Assembly: GCF_028728205.1 (NCBI RefSeq)
Contig: NZ_JAQYUU010000001.1
Span: forward strand, 1,562,082 to 1,626,081
Source of the DNA: Clostridium sp. 'White wine YQ'
GTDB lineage: Bacteria > Bacillota > Clostridia > Clostridiales > Clostridiaceae
DNA: 64,000 bases
Direction of reading: 5' to 3'
This document shows, piece after piece, positions 61,203-64,000 of the stretch. Numbering within the stretch: position 1 is the stretch's first letter; each line of letters opens with the position of its first letter. The position numbers and the translations under genes were made by a program. The notes under the pieces were generated by a model that ran no database searches, was not told the origin of the DNA, and saw only the letters and a program-made list of their open reading frames with translations.

Positions 61203-62390
61203 ATGAGATATGTAATTATAGGTGCTAGTGCAGCTGGTATAAATGCTGCTAAAACTCTAAGAGAAACAGACTCAGAATGTGAAATAGTTTTAATCTCCAA
61301 AGATGAAAATGTATATTCCAGATGCATGCTTCATCTATATATAAGTGGCGAAAGAAACTTAGATTCTCTTTCCTTTATTGAAAATGATTTCTTTGATAAA
61401 AATAAAATAACTTGGCTTAAAGGCTTAAGTGTAATGCAAATTAATGATACATTGAAAACTTTAGAATTAAGTAACAATAAAACTTTAAGCTATGACAAAC
61501 TTCTAATTGCTTCTGGTGCTTCAGCTTTTATTCCTCCAGTTAAAAATCTAAGAGAAGCTACAAATGTATTTCCCCTAAGAAATATTGAAGATGCTATCTC
61601 TATAGCAAAGAGATATAAATATGGAGATAATGTAGTAATAATAGGTGGTGGACTTGTAGGAATTGATGCTGCTATTGGATTAATTCACAAAAGTGCTAAT
61701 ATTCATTTAGTTGAAATGGCTGATAGAATATTACCTCTTCAATTAGATAAAACTGCTTCCTCAAAATACGAAAATCTTCTTCTTAAAAACAATGTTAAAT
61801 TATATCTTAATTCATCTGCAAAAGAAGTTATTTTAAATGAAAAAGGGGAAGCTGCTACTTTAGCCTTAAGTGATGGCACTGAAATCTCATGTGATTTAGT
61901 TATAGTTGCAGCTGGAGTAAGACCTAATATAGATTTTATAAAAGATACTCAAATTAAAACAGATAGAGGTATTTTAATAGATAATACTTGTAAAACAAAT
62001 ATAGATGATATATTTTCTGCTGGTGATGTGACTGCCCTATCTCCTATATGGCCAGTTGCAGCTAGACAAGGTAAATGCGCTGCACTTAATATGTTGGGCA
62101 AGGAAACTACTTGTGATGACACTTTTGCATACCTAAATTCAATGAATTTCCTTGGCCTTGAGTCTGTTTCAATTGGAACAATTGAGGCTCCTGATAACAC
62201 CTACTCTACTGAGATTTATGAAACAAAAAATATATACAAAAAAATTATTCATAAGAACGGAATAATTTATGGTGCATTGCTTCAAGGCGATATATCTTAC
62301 TGTGGGGTTTTATGTAATCTAATAAAAAATAAGATTAACATTTCTCACTTAAACAAAAGTATATTTAAAATAAACTCAGCTGATTTCTAA
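61203..62390 (+). CDS. FAD/NAD(P)-dependent oxidoreductase of the CODH operon
   Basis: This 395-residue flavoprotein has an N-terminal FAD motif (VIIGASAAGINAAKTLRE), a central NAD motif (VVIIGGGLVGIDAAIGL) and a second FAD contact at IFSAGDVT. It belongs to the NADH:rubredoxin/nitrite-reductase-like pyridine-nucleotide-disulfide family, without redox cysteines. With CooS and CooF it would couple CO oxidation to NAD(P) reduction, as reported for some clostridial and thermophilic operons. ATG at 61203 lies 7 nt after GGAGG; an ATG two codons upstream is too close. It begins 2 bp after cooF. Confidence 0.92.
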   Translation: MRYVIIGASAAGINAAKTLRETDSECEIVLISKDENVYSRCMLHLYISGERNLDSLSFIENDFFDKNKITWLKGLSVMQINDTLKTLELSNNKTLSYDKLLIASGASAFIPPVKNLREATNVFPLRNIEDAISIAKRYKYGDNVVIIGGGLVGIDAAIGLIHKSANIHLVEMADRILPLQLDKTASSKYENLLLKNNVKLYLNSSAKEVILNEKGEAATLALSDGTEISCDLVIVAAGVRPNIDFIKDTQIKTDRGILIDNTCKTNIDDIFSAGDVTALSPIWPVAARQGKCAALNMLGKETTCDDTFAYLNSMNFLGLESVSIGTIEAPDNTYSTEIYETKNIYKKIIHKNGIIYGALLQGDISYCGVLCNLIKNKINISHLNKSIFKINSADF

Positions 62391-62396
62391 AATTTA

Positions 62397-62431
62397 AAGG
62401 TTATGTTTGATAATTATACAAACATAACCTT
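62397..62431. terminator. Bidirectional terminator
   Basis: AAGGTTATGTTTG pairs with CAAACATAACCTT over 13 bp. It ends the CODH operon and the convergent hydrolase gene. Confidence 0.88.
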
Positions 62432-62435
62432 CCTT

Positions 62436-63242
62436 TTAGTTTTTAAGCCATTCTTTAACTAGTGCACTAAACAGTTCTTCTTGTTCTATTTGCAAGTTAT
62501 GCCCTGCTTTATCTAAAACAGCAAAAGTTGCTCTTGGGTAATTATCAAGAATGTTCCATGCATCTTTATATCCTACGCAATCATCTTGTCTACCTAATAA
62601 AATAAGAGCTGGCTTATCAAATTTTTTATCTAGCTTATCAACCTCAAAGGTAAAACTATATCCAGTTTTTATAAACCTTTCTATAAATTCCTCATTAGCC
62701 AATTCTACCCCACTTATAATTTCTTTCTTATATCTTTCATATATCCTTTCGCTTTGAACAACTGTGCTATCATTGAAAGAACTAGCTTCTTCAGTAGTTA
62801 ATTTAGATAAAACTTGCTCATCCTTAACTAAAACAATATGTTCTGAAACATTTCTATCGCTATACTTAGGTAATATTACTGGACAAATTAATAAAACCCC
62901 GTCAATTCTCTCAGGCATTTTATATACTAGTCCTCTTGTGATATATCCGCCGTAAGATTCACCTGCTACTAAGAAATTTTCATTAGGAATTATTTTATTA
63001 ATGAACTCCATTACAATCTCTAGCATAATATCTGAATTAATTATTCGCTCTGAGCACTGAGATTTTCCCATACCAGGTAAATCTAAATATATTCTTTTAT
63101 AATTTTCTTTTGCACTAAACATAGGTTCCATACATCCTGTCATTAGCTTATGATCTACACCATAACCATGTATCATAAGGATAGGTTTTCCCTCACCAAT
63201 TATTTCATAATTTAAAGTTAAGTCTCTTACTATACACTCCAT
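62436..63242 (-). CDS. Alpha/beta-fold hydrolase
   Basis: This 268-residue hydrolase has an oxyanion loop IHGYGVD, nucleophile elbow GESYGG, acidic LGRQDDCVG and a C-terminal His in KAGHNLQ. It is an intact esterase or C-C hydrolase site. The start at MECIVRDL lies 8 nt after AAAGGGG; the longer frame to 63272 has no ribosome site. Substrate unknown. Single gene. Confidence 0.9.
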   Translation of the reverse strand: MECIVRDLTLNYEIIGEGKPILMIHGYGVDHKLMTGCMEPMFSAKENYKRIYLDLPGMGKSQCSERIINSDIMLEIVMEFINKIIPNENFLVAGESYGGYITRGLVYKMPERIDGVLLICPVILPKYSDRNVSEHIVLVKDEQVLSKLTTEEASSFNDSTVVQSERIYERYKKEIISGVELANEEFIERFIKTGYSFTFEVDKLDKKFDKPALILLGRQDDCVGYKDAWNILDNYPRATFAVLDKAGHNLQIEQEELFSALVKEWLKN

Positions 63243-63355
63243 ACCTATTACCCCTTTACTTATTTTATCCAAAATGTCTTTCTATTTTAATTATAATACT
63301 GTAATTTCTAAACATAATAGTTAATAAACGCATCTCTATTATTTTTTACATAAAT

Positions 63356-63397
63356 AAAAGCTACTGCCTTTTAAATCTATAAAGTGTAGTAGCTTTT
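63356..63397 (-). terminator. Terminator of the CD3324-family gene
   Basis: AAAAGCTACT pairs with AGTAGCTTTT, with a long AT-rich loop. Confidence 0.75.
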
Positions 63398-63404
63398 GTT
63401 ATAT

Positions 63405-63671
63405 TTATTTTTTAGAATATATAATTTTCTTTATACTCTCAACAGATAGAAAAAACTCTTCAGCTAACTCTTTAATTTTGCAGCCACTTCTATACTTCAT
63501 AAGAATTTCTTCATTTCTACATTGTATATAAGCCCTAGTACCTGAGTTTTCTCCCCATCTTTTTCTTTTCTCTACTTCAGATGGTATATAAATATATCCA
63601 CCTTGAACATATTTTTGGATTTCCTTAACTAAATCCATTGGTAAAATAGTTTCTGCCTTAGTGTATCTCAT
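63405..63671 (-). CDS. CD3324-family protein
   Basis: This 88-residue protein has the CD3324 pattern: an N-terminal segment MRYTKAETILPMDLVKEIQK, a beta hairpin GGYIYIPSEVEKRKRWGE and a C-terminal helix-turn-helix-like part (IKELAEEFFLSVESIKKII) resembling Mor/LuxR output helices. It is probably a small DNA-binding regulator of unknown target. ATG start behind GGAG. Common in clostridia. Confidence 0.85.
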   Translation of the reverse strand: MRYTKAETILPMDLVKEIQKYVQGGYIYIPSEVEKRKRWGENSGTRAYIQCRNEEILMKYRSGCKIKELAEEFFLSVESIKKIIYSKK

Positions 63672-63745
63672 AATGCTCAGCTCCTTAAATTCATACTTTA
63701 AATTTAAGAGGCAAAGCCTGTATACAAATGACTATTGTAATGCGA

Positions 63746-63853
63746 CTAATATATAAATCTATGCTCTCTATGCAAATTGTCGCCATCTGTCATACCTACA
63801 GACTTTGCACAGAGCAATAATGTATTCTGTCTTTCTAAAAGCTGTGCTCTCAT
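63746..63853 (-). CDS. Possible 35-residue peptide
   Basis: A frame with GGGGGG 6 nt before its ATG encodes MRAQLLERQNTLLLCAKSVG followed by a polar tail ending HREHRFIY. I recognise no family. The ribosome site is the main support; codon use is not informative at this length. The rest of the right end, 63854-64000, is AT-rich with no supported feature. Confidence 0.3.
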   Translation of the reverse strand: MRAQLLERQNTLLLCAKSVGMTDGDNLHREHRFIY

Positions 63854-64000
63854 ATTATTCCCCCCATTATCTTTTTATAAATAATAACAAATATAGTAGT
63901 TATATTCAATGAAATACTTTCATGATTTATAGGTTTTATATGCATTGTAATCTATATATCCATGTTTTTTACTTTCAATCATAAGCCATAAGTTAATAAA

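Overview
The window is low-GC, densely coded DNA. Most genes have strong AGGAGG-type ribosome binding sites, and many genes or gene pairs end in compact hairpin terminators. The gene content (germination-type Csp subtilases, DUF1659/YvrJ/DUF2922 small proteins, a DUF2935 protein, a CD3324-family protein, a flavodiiron protein, an [FeFe]-hydrogenase-like protein and a CooS carbon monoxide dehydrogenase) indicates a spore-forming strict anaerobe of the genus Clostridium or a close relative. I cannot name the species. There are no tRNA or rRNA genes, no insertion sequences and no CRISPR array.

Layout. 1-6.4 kb: a YtrA-type GntR regulator with a 39-bp palindromic operator, a hypothetical protein, aspartate kinase with a structured leader, a membrane acyltransferase, ferredoxin plus flavodiiron protein (an oxygen/NO detoxification pair), and two tiny unrecognised genes. 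6.4-13.8 kb: two sensor histidine kinases with no response regulator, an internally deleted DapB-like protein, a stand-alone SIR2-like protein (possible NAD-dependent defence gene) and a GGDEF-EAL cyclic-di-GMP enzyme. 14.1-14.8 kb: a non-coding stretch that folds on the + strand into a long terminally paired RNA with two GNRA-capped hairpins and a 60-nt internal repeat, followed by a terminator and a 39-residue membrane peptide.

14.8-31.2 kb is the centrepiece. It is a 16.4-kb one-strand run of four genes carrying nine Csp-like subtilase domains (1 + 3 + 1 + 4, in transcription order). The last domain of the 2,429-residue protein has lost both the catalytic Asp (to Ser) and the catalytic Ser (to Cys), so it is a pseudoprotease. 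All four proteins end in the same short tail, G-N/S-L-F-I-R-I/L-P, which is absent from internal domain ends. This resembles the protease/pseudoprotease logic of the clostridial germination proteins CspB, CspA and CspC, but expanded and fused, and without sleC nearby.

31.4-44.3 kb: an intramembrane-metalloprotease-like protein with a metallophosphoesterase, two GNAT acetyltransferases, GalU, a divergent [FeFe]-hydrogenase-like protein, DUF2935, a flavodiiron-like beta-lactamase-fold protein, methionine aminopeptidase with a SEC-C zinc motif, and an ABC exporter with its two-component system. These last two are separated by a 72/73-nt tandem hairpin array. 44.4-52.1 kb: three KimA-like potassium/proton symporter paralogues, two of which lack a conserved membrane acidic residue, with a PHP phosphatase and a putatively flavinylated lipoprotein between them. 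52.3-58.1 kb: an orphan PTS IIB protein, DUF1659/YvrJ/DUF2922 genes, a NYN-LOTUS protein, a HAD phosphatase, an AraC regulator and a YjeM-like amino acid permease. 58.4-62.4 kb: an Rrf2 regulator with three cysteines, next to CO dehydrogenase CooS, a CooF-like ferredoxin and a flavoprotein oxidoreductase. Matching palindromes lie before rrf2 and before cooS, suggesting a local iron-sulfur-sensing regulon. 62.4-64 kb: an alpha/beta hydrolase, a CD3324-family protein and a possible tiny gene.
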